Shown one piece after another: positions 1-5,417 of a stretch of 5,431 nt of DNA (position 1 is its first letter; every line of letters begins with the position of its first letter). The notes under the pieces are model-generated. The model was not told the DNA's origin. It did not search any database and saw only the letters and a list, made by a program, of their open reading frames with translations. The stretch is from Gemmatimonadota bacterium (GTDB taxonomy: Bacteria > Gemmatimonadota > Gemmatimonadetes > Longimicrobiales > RSA9): contig VEPF01000447.1 in NCBI GenBank assembly GCA_012027055.1, positions 1 to 5,431 of the forward strand, given 5' to 3'. A program made the translations under genes and the position numbers.

Positions 1-1
1 G

Positions 2-433
2 GCCCACACCGTCGAAGCGGCGCCCGACACCCCGCTGGGCTGGGTGCTGCGCGAGGCGCTGGGTCTGACCGGCACGAAGTACTCGTGCGGGGAGGGGGAG
101 TGCGGCTCCTGCACGGTCCACGTGGACGGGGTCGCGACGCGCTCGTGCGTGACTCCGGTCTCCCGCGCCGCCGGCAAGCAGGTCACCACCATCGAAGGGC
201 TCGGGCAGGGGCGGCTGCACGCGCTGCAGCGGGCCTGGATCGAGGAGCAGGTCCCGCAGTGCGGCTTCTGCCAGCCGGGCGTGCTGATGCAGGCGGCCAC
301 ACTGCTGGCGAAGACCCCCAACCCGACCGATGCCGACATCGATCGGGCCATGGCTGGCAACCTGTGCCGCTGCGGGACGTACCAGCGGATCCGCCGCGCC
401 ATCAAGCGCGCGGCCGGGGAGGTGACGCGATGA
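2..433 (+). CDS. [2Fe-2S] small subunit of a xanthine dehydrogenase-family Mo hydroxylase (IorA-like), 5' partial
   Basis: This is the electron-transfer subunit of a two-subunit molybdenum hydroxylase. It carries electrons from the Mo site of its partner to an outside acceptor through two [2Fe-2S] clusters. The frame is open from base 2, so 143 residues are visible; family members have about 150-160, so roughly 10 N-terminal residues are missing. The in-frame GTG at 44 is internal to the conserved beta-grasp region (visible residues 12-20, PLGWVLREA) and is not the start. The plant-type ferredoxin cluster is held by Cys29, Cys34, Cys37 and Cys49 (CGEGECGSC, then C). The helical second domain has Cys87 and Cys90 (QCGFCQPG) and Cys122 and Cys124 (GNLCRCGTY). 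All eight cluster ligands are present. Its stop overlaps the start of the large subunit (ATGA), which implies coupled translation. The substrate cannot be read from this subunit; similarity to IorA or to related aldehyde dehydrogenase subunits is equally possible. Confidence 0.95.
   Translation, partial: AHTVEAAPDTPLGWVLREALGLTGTKYSCGEGECGSCTVHVDGVATRSCVTPVSRAAGKQVTTIEGLGQGRLHALQRAWIEEQVPQCGFCQPGVLMQAATLLAKTPNPTDADIDRAMAGNLCRCGTYQRIRRAIKRAAGEVTR
418..425 (+). promoter_or_regulatory. Strong Shine-Dalgarno site for the Mo subunit
   Basis: GGAGGTGA lies six bases before... the ATG at 430 when measured from the GGAGGT core, and is fully complementary to the usual 16S rRNA 3' end. It sits inside the end of the small-subunit gene. 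It fixes the start of the large subunit at 430 rather than at any of the upstream in-frame codons, and suggests that the second gene is well translated alongside the first. Confidence 0.8.
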
Positions 434-507
434 GCACTTCAGAGCTGAACCGGCGCGATTTTCTGCGCGTCAGCGCCGAGGCGGGCGCGGCCCTGGTGAT
501 CGCGGTG
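430..507 (+). other. Twin-arginine (Tat) signal region of the Mo subunit
   Basis: The first 26 codons encode a short polar start, the motif N-R-R-D-F-L-R at residues 7-13 (consensus S/T-R-R-x-F-L-K), then an Ala/Val/Leu-rich segment to about residue 26. The segment contains Glu16 and is weakly hydrophobic, which is usual for Tat rather than Sec signals. The small subunit would have to be carried along already bound, since Tat moves folded complexes; this is an inference, because the small subunit's own N-terminus is outside the window. Confidence 0.7.
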
Positions 508-2523
508 CAGTTCCCGTGGGCGGACGAGCTGGCGGCCGCGGAGGCCGCGGAGCTGCAGGCCACGGTCTGGCTGAAGATCGACGGCGAAGGCCTGGTGTGG
601 GTGATGCTCGACAAGTGCGAGCTGGGGCAGGGCGAGATGACGGCGCTGCCCATGATCCTGGCCGACGAGCTGGAAGCGGACTGGTCGAAGATCCGGACCG
701 TGCACATCCCGACCGACCCGAGCACCTGGGTACGGCGCATGCAGACGGGCGGCAGCACGGGCGTGCGCACCACGTGGGAGTTCATGCGCAAGGCGGGCGC
801 GACCGCGCGGGAGCTGCTGCGGAGCGCGGCCGCGGCCGAATGGAACGTGCCGGTCGAGCAGTGCCGCGCGGTCGAGGGAACCATCGAGCACGCCGGGACC
901 GGCCGGAAGCTGGCGTACGGCAGGCTGGTGGCGCGCGCCGCGCAGCTGCCCGTGCCGGAGAACCCGCCGCTCAAGCCCACGTCCGAGTTCCGGATCATCG
1001 GCAAGGGGAAGATCCGGCTGGACATGCCGGAGAAGGTGGACGGGAGCCTCAAGTACGGTAGCGACCTGGTGCTCCCCGGCATGCTGTATGCCGTGGTTAC
1101 GCGGCCGCCGGCCTTCGGGGCGAAGCTCGTGTCCGTGGACGATGCGGCGGCCCGCGCCACGGCTGATGTGGTGGACGTGCTCACCATCCCGCAGGGCGTG
1201 GCCGTGGTGGCGAAGTCCACGTGGGCGGCCCTGCAGGGCCGGAGCGCGCTCAAGGTCACGTGGGACTCCTCGCCGGCCGCGGGGCTCTCCAGCACCGCGC
1301 TCTACGAGGCGTGCAGCGAGCTGGTGCACGCGCCCGCCGCGCGCGCGATCAAGAATGTCGGCGACGTCGATGCCGCCATGACCGGCGCCGCGAAACGCAT
1401 CGCGGCCGAGTACCGCGTGCCGTTCATGGACCACGCGGTCATGGAGCCGCTCAACGCCACCGCGCACGTGCATGACGGCACGGTGGAAGTATGGGTGCCC
1501 ACGCAGTCGCCCACCGCGGCGCAGCAGACTGCCGCAGAGGTGGCCGGCGTGGCACCCGGCAAGGTCACGCTGCACGTGCCGCTGGTCGGGAGCGGCTTCG
1601 GCCGGCGCCTCAACACCGATGACACCGCCCTGGCCGTGGAAGTCGCCAAGCGCGTAACCGCGCCGGTGCGGGTCTGGTGTCCGCGCGCCGACGTGACGAA
1701 GAACGGCTTCTATCGGCCACTCTCGGTGCACCTGCTGCGCGGCGGCCTCGACGCCCAGGGCAACCTGGTGGCGTGGCTGCACCGCTCGGCGGGCGCGGGC
1801 GCCCAGGGGCTGATCGCTTCCGGCTCGGACAACCCGGGCTACGACATCCCGAACCTGCGCGCGGAGTTCACCGAGAAGCAGACGGCGGTGCCGGTGGGTG
1901 CGTGGCGGAGCGTCGCCTACACGCACATGGGCTTCGTGCAGGAGTCCTTCATGGACGAGCTGGCCCACGAGGCCGGGCAGGACCCGCTGGCCTTCCGGCT
2001 GAAGTACATGCCGGCCGGCAAGCTCCGCCAGTGCCTGGAGCTGGTGGCCGAGAAGGCCAACTGGGGCAGGCCGGCGCCCGGCCGCTTCCAGGGCATCGCC
2101 GCCACGTCATCGTTCGCGTCGCACGCGGCCGAAGTGGCGGAGGTCTCGGTCTCGCCCGCCGGCGAGGTGAAGGTGCACCGGGTGGTGGTGGCGGCGCACG
2201 TCGGGCAGGTGGTGCAGCCCGACAACATCGCGTCCCAGACCGAGGGCGCGATCGTGCTCGCGCTGGGCTACACGCTCAAGCACGAGATCACGGTGGTGGA
2301 CGGCGTGGTGCAGCAGACCGGCTTCTCGGACTATCCGCTGCTGCGCATCGACGAGATGCCGCTGGTCGAGGTCTACACCGTGCCCAGCACCGAGCCGCCC
2401 ACGGGCAGCGGCGAACCGCCCGTGCCGCCGCTGCCGGCCGCGGTCTGCAACGCCATCTTCGCAGCTACGGGTAAGCGGATAAGGCAACTGCCGATCCGGC
2501 CCGCAGACCTGAAGCGCGGCTAG
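430..2523 (+). CDS. Molybdopterin-binding large subunit of a xanthine dehydrogenase-family hydroxylase, Tat-exported (IorB-like)
   Basis: This 697-residue catalytic subunit belongs to the xanthine dehydrogenase/aldehyde oxidase family, in the branch typified by isoquinoline 1-oxidoreductase beta subunit (usually about 700-780 residues). Such enzymes hydroxylate N-heterocycles or aldehydes with water-derived oxygen. A twin-arginine signal is visible at residues 7-26 (NRRDFLR followed by a moderately hydrophobic stretch), so the folded enzyme is probably exported or membrane-anchored; no clear cleavage site is seen. Family motifs in order are LGQGEMTALPMILADEL (65-81), HAVMEPLNATA (335-345), GSGFGRR (387-393), GAWRSV (490-495), ESFMDELA (505-512), and PTGSGEPPVPP (657-667). 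Glu662 in the last motif is the expected catalytic base. The ATG is set by a strong ribosome site and the ATGA overlap with the small subunit. Upstream codons in the same frame run opposite a real gene and are not used. The two-subunit layout without an FAD subunit fits IorAB-type enzymes, but the substrate is unknown. Confidence 0.95.
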   Translation: MSTSELNRRDFLRVSAEAGAALVIAVQFPWADELAAAEAAELQATVWLKIDGEGLVWVMLDKCELGQGEMTALPMILADELEADWSKIRTVHIPTDPSTWVRRMQTGGSTGVRTTWEFMRKAGATARELLRSAAAAEWNVPVEQCRAVEGTIEHAGTGRKLAYGRLVARAAQLPVPENPPLKPTSEFRIIGKGKIRLDMPEKVDGSLKYGSDLVLPGMLYAVVTRPPAFGAKLVSVDDAAARATADVVDVLTIPQGVAVVAKSTWAALQGRSALKVTWDSSPAAGLSSTALYEACSELVHAPAARAIKNVGDVDAAMTGAAKRIAAEYRVPFMDHAVMEPLNATAHVHDGTVEVWVPTQSPTAAQQTAAEVAGVAPGKVTLHVPLVGSGFGRRLNTDDTALAVEVAKRVTAPVRVWCPRADVTKNGFYRPLSVHLLRGGLDAQGNLVAWLHRSAGAGAQGLIASGSDNPGYDIPNLRAEFTEKQTAVPVGAWRSVAYTHMGFVQESFMDELAHEAGQDPLAFRLKYMPAGKLRQCLELVAEKANWGRPAPGRFQGIAATSSFASHAAEVAEVSVSPAGEVKVHRVVVAAHVGQVVQPDNIASQTEGAIVLALGYTLKHEITVVDGVVQQTGFSDYPLLRIDEMPLVEVYTVPSTEPPTGSGEPPVPPLPAAVCNAIFAATGKRIRQLPIRPADLKRG

Positions 2524-2556
2524 CCAGGCGGTACCGCGCGCGCCCCCGGCGAGTTG

Positions 2557-2573
2557 CCCGGCGTAAGGCCGGG
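2557..2573 (+). terminator. Short GC hairpin after the Mo subunit gene (weak terminator candidate)
   Basis: CCCGGC (2557-2562), a five-base loop GTAAG and GCCGGG (2568-2573) form a perfect six-pair stem 34 bases after the stop. There is no T-run behind it, so it is not a classical intrinsic terminator. It could aid Rho-dependent ending or mRNA stability, or be chance in such GC-rich DNA. The rest of the 107-base gap holds no gene or clear promoter. Confidence 0.3.
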
Positions 2574-2630
2574 AAGCTTGCCGCGTCCGCGCGCACCTCC
2601 GCGGACACCCTCCGACAGCGAGGTCCAACC

Positions 2631-3092
2631 ATGTCCCTCACCCTCGATGAAGCGCCGGTCGCCCGCGCGGAACTGCTCATCCGACGCCCTGTGGCCGAGG
2701 TGTACGAGGCCTTCGTCGATCCGGCGCTCACCACCCGCTTCTGGTTCTCCCGCAGCTCGGGCCGGCTCGCGCCAGGAGCGCGCGTGTCGTGGGAGTGGGA
2801 GACGTACGGCGCGTCCGCGGCCGTGGAGGTGAAGGAGCTCGAGCCCGAGCGCCGCATAGTGATCGAGTGGCCGGCGATGGGCGGGACGAACACGGTCGAG
2901 TGGCGCTTCCTGCCGCGCCCCGACGGGTCCACCTTCGTGAGCATCACCTGCGCCGGGTTCTCGGGATCCGGCGACGAGGTGGTGGCTCAGGCCCTGGATG
3001 CCACCGGCGGCTTCACCTTCGTGCTCGCGGGGCTCAAGGCCTTCCTCGAGCACGGCGTCGAACTGACCCTGGTGCGCGACCACCATCCCTGA
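2631..3092 (+). CDS. SRPBCC-family protein with AHSA1-like domain
   Basis: The 153-residue product is a single-domain START-fold (SRPBCC) protein of the group annotated as AHSA1-like or 'polyketide cyclase', a helix-grip fold with a central hydrophobic cavity that binds lipids or other small molecules. Typical signatures are the N-terminal strand and helix (residues 13-31, with PVAEVYEAFVDP), TTRFWFSRSSGRLAPG (34-49), a VSWEWETYG strand (52-60), the ERRIVIEW strand (73-80), TVEWRF (88-93), and the long C-terminal helix after DATGGFTFVLAGLKAFLEHG (123-142). Length is normal and nothing is missing. The ATG is preceded by GAGG at 2620-2623 with seven bases spacing. It has no signal peptide and is probably cytoplasmic. 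It lies 107 bases after the Mo subunit on the same strand, so it may be read from the same transcript, but a functional link is not shown. No catalytic residues can be assigned and the ligand is unknown. Confidence 0.88.
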   Translation: MSLTLDEAPVARAELLIRRPVAEVYEAFVDPALTTRFWFSRSSGRLAPGARVSWEWETYGASAAVEVKELEPERRIVIEWPAMGGTNTVEWRFLPRPDGSTFVSITCAGFSGSGDEVVAQALDATGGFTFVLAGLKAFLEHGVELTLVRDHHP

Positions 3093-3135
3093 TGCGCCGG
3101 CGGCGCCGGCACACCGCGCGCGGCCGGCGTGCGCC
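3093..3135. terminator. Inverted-repeat cluster between convergent genes; possible bidirectional terminator
   Basis: The gap between the two convergent stop codons contains GCCGGC at 3096-3101, 3105-3110 and 3123-3128. Because the hexamer is self-complementary, any two copies can pair. The best arrangements are copy 2 with copy 3, extended by a C-G pair and a G-T pair (12-base loop), or copy 1 with copy 2 (three-base loop GGC). No T-run follows on either strand, so termination is inferred only from position and stem strength. Confidence 0.4.
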
Positions 3136-3624
3136 TCAGCTCGCGGGCGCGGGCACGGCCGCGGCGGCCGGCGTCGTGCTGATCGACATGTCCGCCACCA
3201 CCTTCCACTCGGTGCCCACTTTCCGATAGAGCGTCACGTACCAGCCGCCATCGACCTGGCCCTGCGGTCCGGTCGCGGTCCACTTGCCCCGCTCCGCCGC
3301 CAGGTCGCCCGCTGCCGCGATGTCCACGCGCTCGGTCGTCCAGCCTGCCGTTGCCGCTGGATCCTTGGCCCAGCTGGCCGTGATGGCTTCCTGGATCGCC
3401 GCCGGCCCGGTCTTCGGCTCCTGGTCCTCGCGGTAGATCGTTCCATCTTCCGTGAAGAGCGCCGCGATGCCCGCGGCGTCCCGGGCCTGCTCCAGTTGCA
3501 GCCAGTGCGCGGACACGGCGCGCACTGCCTGTTCCTCCGCGGCCACGTCGATCTTCGGGGATGCGCCGCCGCAGGCAGTCAACACGAACGCCAAGGCGGA
3601 GAACAGCACGGGCATGGTACGCAT
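3136..3624 (-). CDS. DUF4440/SnoaL-like lipoprotein (NTF2 fold)
   Basis: This 162-residue product has a lipoprotein signal: Arg2, a hydrophobic run at residues 4-16, and a lipobox L-T-A-C with Cys18 as the lipidated residue, followed by Gly-Gly. It should be anchored on the outer face of the inner membrane or moved to the outer membrane. The mature part (about 28-148) looks like the DUF4440/SnoaL-like NTF2 superfamily: an N-terminal helix pair (EEQAVRAVSAHWLQ, then ARDAAGIAALFTEDGTIY at 48-64), a PAAIQEAI helix, and closing strands GGWYVTLYRKVGTEWKVVADM (126-146, in two parts around Lys135). Residues 150-162 are a Pro/Ala tail. These domains form cone-shaped pockets, and members are enzymes or binding proteins; no catalytic role can be assigned. 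The ATG at 3624 is chosen over an in-frame start at 3672 because it directly precedes the signal peptide and has GGAGG four bases upstream. It is monocistronic as far as seen. Confidence 0.85.
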   Translation of the reverse strand: MRTMPVLFSALAFVLTACGGASPKIDVAAEEQAVRAVSAHWLQLEQARDAAGIAALFTEDGTIYREDQEPKTGPAAIQEAITASWAKDPAATAGWTTERVDIAAAGDLAAERGKWTATGPQGQVDGGWYVTLYRKVGTEWKVVADMSISTTPAAAAVPAPAS

Positions 3625-3628
3625 GGAA

Positions 3629-3633
3629 CCTCC
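3629..3633 (-). promoter_or_regulatory. Shine-Dalgarno site for the lipoprotein gene
   Basis: On the minus strand CGGAGGTTCC directly precedes the ATG at 3624. The GGAGG core is four bases from the start, a little close but usable. The next in-frame ATG (3615) would be 13 bases away, and the upstream candidate at 3672 would add 16 residues before an otherwise perfect lipoprotein signal. The site therefore decides the start. Confidence 0.65.
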
Positions 3634-3680
3634 GAGCGGGCCAAAGGGGAGACCGGGCGGGCTGATTCCCACCTCGTGGT

Positions 3681-3709
3681 AGGTTAGGGCGCCGAAACCG
3701 CGCCCACAA
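3681..3709 (-). promoter_or_regulatory. Possible sigma70-like promoter for the lipoprotein gene
   Basis: On the minus strand TTGTGG (3709-3704) and TAACCT (3686-3681) are separated by 17 bases. Each box matches the consensus at three of six positions, and transcription would begin near 3674, about 50 bases before the start codon. The location and spacing are suitable but the match is poor, and GC-rich bacteria often depart from the consensus. This is a candidate only. Confidence 0.25.
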
Positions 3710-3846
3710 GCAGATCGGGAGGCGGTGGCACTACAACTTCCGTAATAGCGATGAGAGTCCGGCTGGCGGCGTCGCGTTTGGCTCGGTCGGGTGCCTGTCG
3801 CCCCGGGTGTCGACCTGTGATGTTGCGTGGAGGCAGTGAGCGCCTG

Positions 3847-3866
3847 CGCCGCGGAGTGCCGCGGTG
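3847..3866 (+). other. Hairpin in the leader of the DUF1330-rsgA unit
   Basis: CCGCGG at 3849-3854 and again at 3859-3864 are separated by AGTG and pair with each other; a G-T and a C-G pair extend the stem to eight pairs. It lies 69 bases before the GTG start at 3936. It may shape the 5' leader of the mRNA or simply reflect GC-rich composition. It has no T-run and does not resemble a known riboswitch. Confidence 0.3.
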
Positions 3867-3923
3867 GCCATCTGCGGCTGTTGCCGACTGGCGCCGTTTG
3901 CCGGGCGACGGGCGAGCCGGAGC

Positions 3924-3928
3924 GGAGG
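3924..3928 (+). promoter_or_regulatory. Shine-Dalgarno site fixing a GTG start
   Basis: GGAGG lies seven bases before the GTG at 3936. A longer version of the same frame could begin at the GTG at 3864, but that codon is inside a hairpin, has no ribosome site, and the added residues do not resemble the family. The site therefore supports the GTG at 3936. Confidence 0.75.
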
Positions 3929-3935
3929 ACGTGCC

Positions 3936-4331
3936 GTGAGCTGCTATTACCTGGCCCAGATCCGGATCAACGACCCGGTGGCCTACCGGCAGTACCTGGA
4001 CCGTGTCGATGCGGTCGTGGCCGCGTTCGGCGGCGAGTACGTGGCCGTGGATGACGAGGCCGTGATCCTGGAGGGCACCTGGGGACCCGGCCGCTTCGTG
4101 CTGATCCGCTTTCCCGACGACGACAGCCTGCGGCGCTGGTACTTCTCGCCGGAGTACCAGGCCATCATCGGCTACCGCCTGGCGGCCACGGAGTCCCGGG
4201 CGGTGGTGGTGCACGAAGGGGACGCGGCGTCGGAAGTCCGACGGCGCGCGCGACCGCCCAGGGTCGCGTGGCGTGGCGGGCGCGTTGCGCCGGGACACCG
4301 GCCGGGGGCGCCGGGAAGCGACGGGGCATGA
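3936..4331 (+). CDS. DUF1330 domain protein with an unusual C-terminal tail
   Basis: Residues 1-95 form a DUF1330 domain, a small ferredoxin-like (dimeric alpha/beta barrel) fold of unknown function. Typical parts are YYLAQIRINDPVAYRQYLDRV (in 4-24), the AAFGGEYVA turn (29-37), EAVILEGTW (41-49), RFVLIRFPD (53-61), and SLRRWYFSPEYQAIIGYR followed by AATESRAVVVHEG (64-95). The family usually has about 95-100 residues, but this frame runs on to 131. Residues 96-131 are rich in Arg (eight), Gly, Pro and Ala, with no visible structure, and end by an ATGA overlap with rsgA. The tail may result from a lost stop codon, or may be a sequencing frameshift. The GTG start has a well-placed GGAGG. The short overlap implies translational coupling to rsgA. 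The protein has no signal peptide and is probably cytoplasmic; its biochemical role is not known. Confidence 0.82.
   Translation: MSCYYLAQIRINDPVAYRQYLDRVDAVVAAFGGEYVAVDDEAVILEGTWGPGRFVLIRFPDDDSLRRWYFSPEYQAIIGYRLAATESRAVVVHEGDAASEVRRRARPPRVAWRGGRVAPGHRPGAPGSDGA
4228..4243 (+). other. GC hairpin at the end of the DUF1330 domain coding region
   Basis: CGTCGG (4228-4233), loop AAGT and CCGACG (4238-4243) form a perfect six-pair stem. It falls just where the recognisable DUF1330 domain ends, around codons 98-103, inside the present reading frame. In a family member of usual length this would be the position of the stop and a following hairpin. There is no T-run. Confidence 0.35.
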
Positions 4332-5410
4332 CCGCTCTTACCGAATACGGCTGGGACGACGAGTGCGCGCGGGCGCGCGCCGCCGCCGGCCTGCCCGAGC
4401 TCGTCCCGGCCCGGGTCATCGCGGAGCACCGTGATCTGTTCCGGGTCCAGGCGGCGGCGGGGGAATCCGCGGCGCGCCTGGCCGGGCGTCTCCGCCATCA
4501 CGCTGCGCCGCGGTCAGACCTGCCGGTGGTCGGTGACTGGGTGCTGCTCGACGCCCCCGACCCCGCGGGCACGGCCGTGATCCGCGCCGTGCTGCCGCGC
4601 CGCTCCCGCCTCTCGCGCAAGCTCCCGGGGGAGCGCGCCGATGAGCAGGTGCTGGCCGCGAACATTGACACCGTGTGGATCGCCAGCGGCCTGGACCGGC
4701 CGCTCAGCCTGCGGCGGATCGAGCGTTACCTGGTGCTGGGCTGGGAGAGCGGCGCGCTGCCGGTGGTGTTGCTCACCAAGTCGGATCTGGCGGCGGATGC
4801 CGCCGAACAGAAAGCGGCGGTGGCCAACGTCGCCATCGGGGCACCGGTGCACGCGATCAGCAGCGTGAGCGGGGCGGGCCTGGAGGAGCTGTTGCCCTAC
4901 CTGATCGCGGGCCGGACGCTCGCGCTGCTCGGGCCATCGGGCGTGGGGAAATCCACGCTGATCAACCGGCTCGCGGGCGAGGACCTGCTGCCCGTGGGCG
5001 AGGTGCGGGCCGCGGATCACCGGGGGCGGCACACCACCACGAGCCGCCAGCTGACCCGGCTGCCGGGCGGCGCCATGATCGTGGACACGCCCGGCATGAA
5101 GGAGCTGCAGCTCTGGGAATCGGACGAAGGCATCCCGGACACGTTCGGTGACATCGAAGAGCTGGCCGGCGAGTGCCGCTTCGCGGATTGCCGGCACGCG
5201 GGCGAGCCAGGCTGCGCGGTCGCGGCCGCCGTGGCCGACGGCCGACTCGCTGAGGCCAGGCTGGAGAACTACCACAAGCTGGCGCGCGAGCAGGCGTACC
5301 TGGACCGGCGCAAGGACCCGCACGCGGAGGATGCCGCCGCGCGGCTGATGCGCTCGGCCATGAAGACGCTGCGCTTCCACCCCAAATACCGGCGGGATGA
5401 CGCCGAGTGA
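4328..5410 (+). CDS. rsgA: Small ribosomal subunit maturation GTPase RsgA
   Basis: RsgA (YjeQ/YloQ) is a circularly permuted GTPase that binds the maturing 30S subunit late in assembly, checks the decoding site and helps release RbfA. The 360-residue product has the full architecture: an N-terminal OB-fold (about 25-90), then GTPase motifs in permuted order: G4 TKSD (150-153, the common T variant of NKxD), G5 SSVSG (178-182), G1/P-loop GPSGVGKST (202-210), G2 around GRHTTT (233-238) and G3 DTPG (253-256). The C-terminal zinc domain follows with Cys283, Cys288, His290 and Cys296 (C-x4-C-x-H-x5-C), then a terminal helix. Length is normal. The ATG at 4328 is favoured over the GTG at 4268 because homologues begin near the GWDD sequence and because it overlaps the DUF1330 stop (ATGA). 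There is only a weak ribosome site, so expression probably relies on coupling. Confidence 0.97.
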   Translation: MTALTEYGWDDECARARAAAGLPELVPARVIAEHRDLFRVQAAAGESAARLAGRLRHHAAPRSDLPVVGDWVLLDAPDPAGTAVIRAVLPRRSRLSRKLPGERADEQVLAANIDTVWIASGLDRPLSLRRIERYLVLGWESGALPVVLLTKSDLAADAAEQKAAVANVAIGAPVHAISSVSGAGLEELLPYLIAGRTLALLGPSGVGKSTLINRLAGEDLLPVGEVRAADHRGRHTTTSRQLTRLPGGAMIVDTPGMKELQLWESDEGIPDTFGDIEELAGECRFADCRHAGEPGCAVAAAVADGRLAEARLENYHKLAREQAYLDRRKDPHAEDAAARLMRSAMKTLRFHPKYRRDDAE

Positions 5411-5417
5411 ACGGGCG

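Larger units (their letters stand above)
3625..3935. other. Divergent intergenic region between the lipoprotein and DUF1330 genes
   Basis: This 311-base stretch separates two divergent genes and must hold promoters for both. Apart from the weak minus-strand promoter candidate, the two ribosome sites and a leader hairpin near 3847-3866, I see no gene, RNA or repeat. A 62-codon frame from 3751 that ends in the GTGA of the next start has no ribosome site, an Arg-rich sequence without recognisable features and noticeably more A/T in third positions than the real genes, so I treat it as non-coding. No good plus-strand promoter could be identified by eye. Confidence 0.6.

Noticed and set aside
85..429. 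Upstream extension of the Mo subunit frame by 115 codons
   Set aside because: It overlaps the small subunit in another frame, reads as Arg/Gly noise, and the ATG at 430 has a perfect ribosome site and a Tat motif directly after it.
439..1968. A 509-codon open frame on the minus strand opposite the Mo subunit
   Set aside because: It is antisense to a gene with clear family motifs, is rich in Arg/His/Gly, shows no domain, and is explained by the G/C third positions of the real gene.
2107..3086. Minus-strand open frames opposite the end of the Mo subunit and the SRPBCC gene (2107-2628, 2465-2947, 2520-3086)
   Set aside because: Low-complexity translations without family features; they shadow two well-supported plus-strand genes.
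3625..3672. A 16-residue longer start for the lipoprotein
   Set aside because: It would put extra residues before a well-formed lipoprotein signal and bypass the GGAGG next to the ATG at 3624.
3751..3939. A 62-codon frame ending with a GTGA overlap on the DUF1330 start
   Set aside because: Any GTGA start gives such an overlap. There is no ribosome site, the sequence is Arg-rich with no features, and third positions are less GC-biased than in the real genes.
4268..4327. GTG at 4268 as a longer rsgA start
   Set aside because: The added 20 residues are unlike RsgA N-termini, and the ATG at 4328 forms the expected overlap with the upstream stop.
4675..5151. Plus-strand open frames inside rsgA (4641-4868, 4675-5151, 5148-5348)
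   Set aside because: They are out of frame with a complete, motif-rich RsgA and give Arg/Gly/Ala noise.
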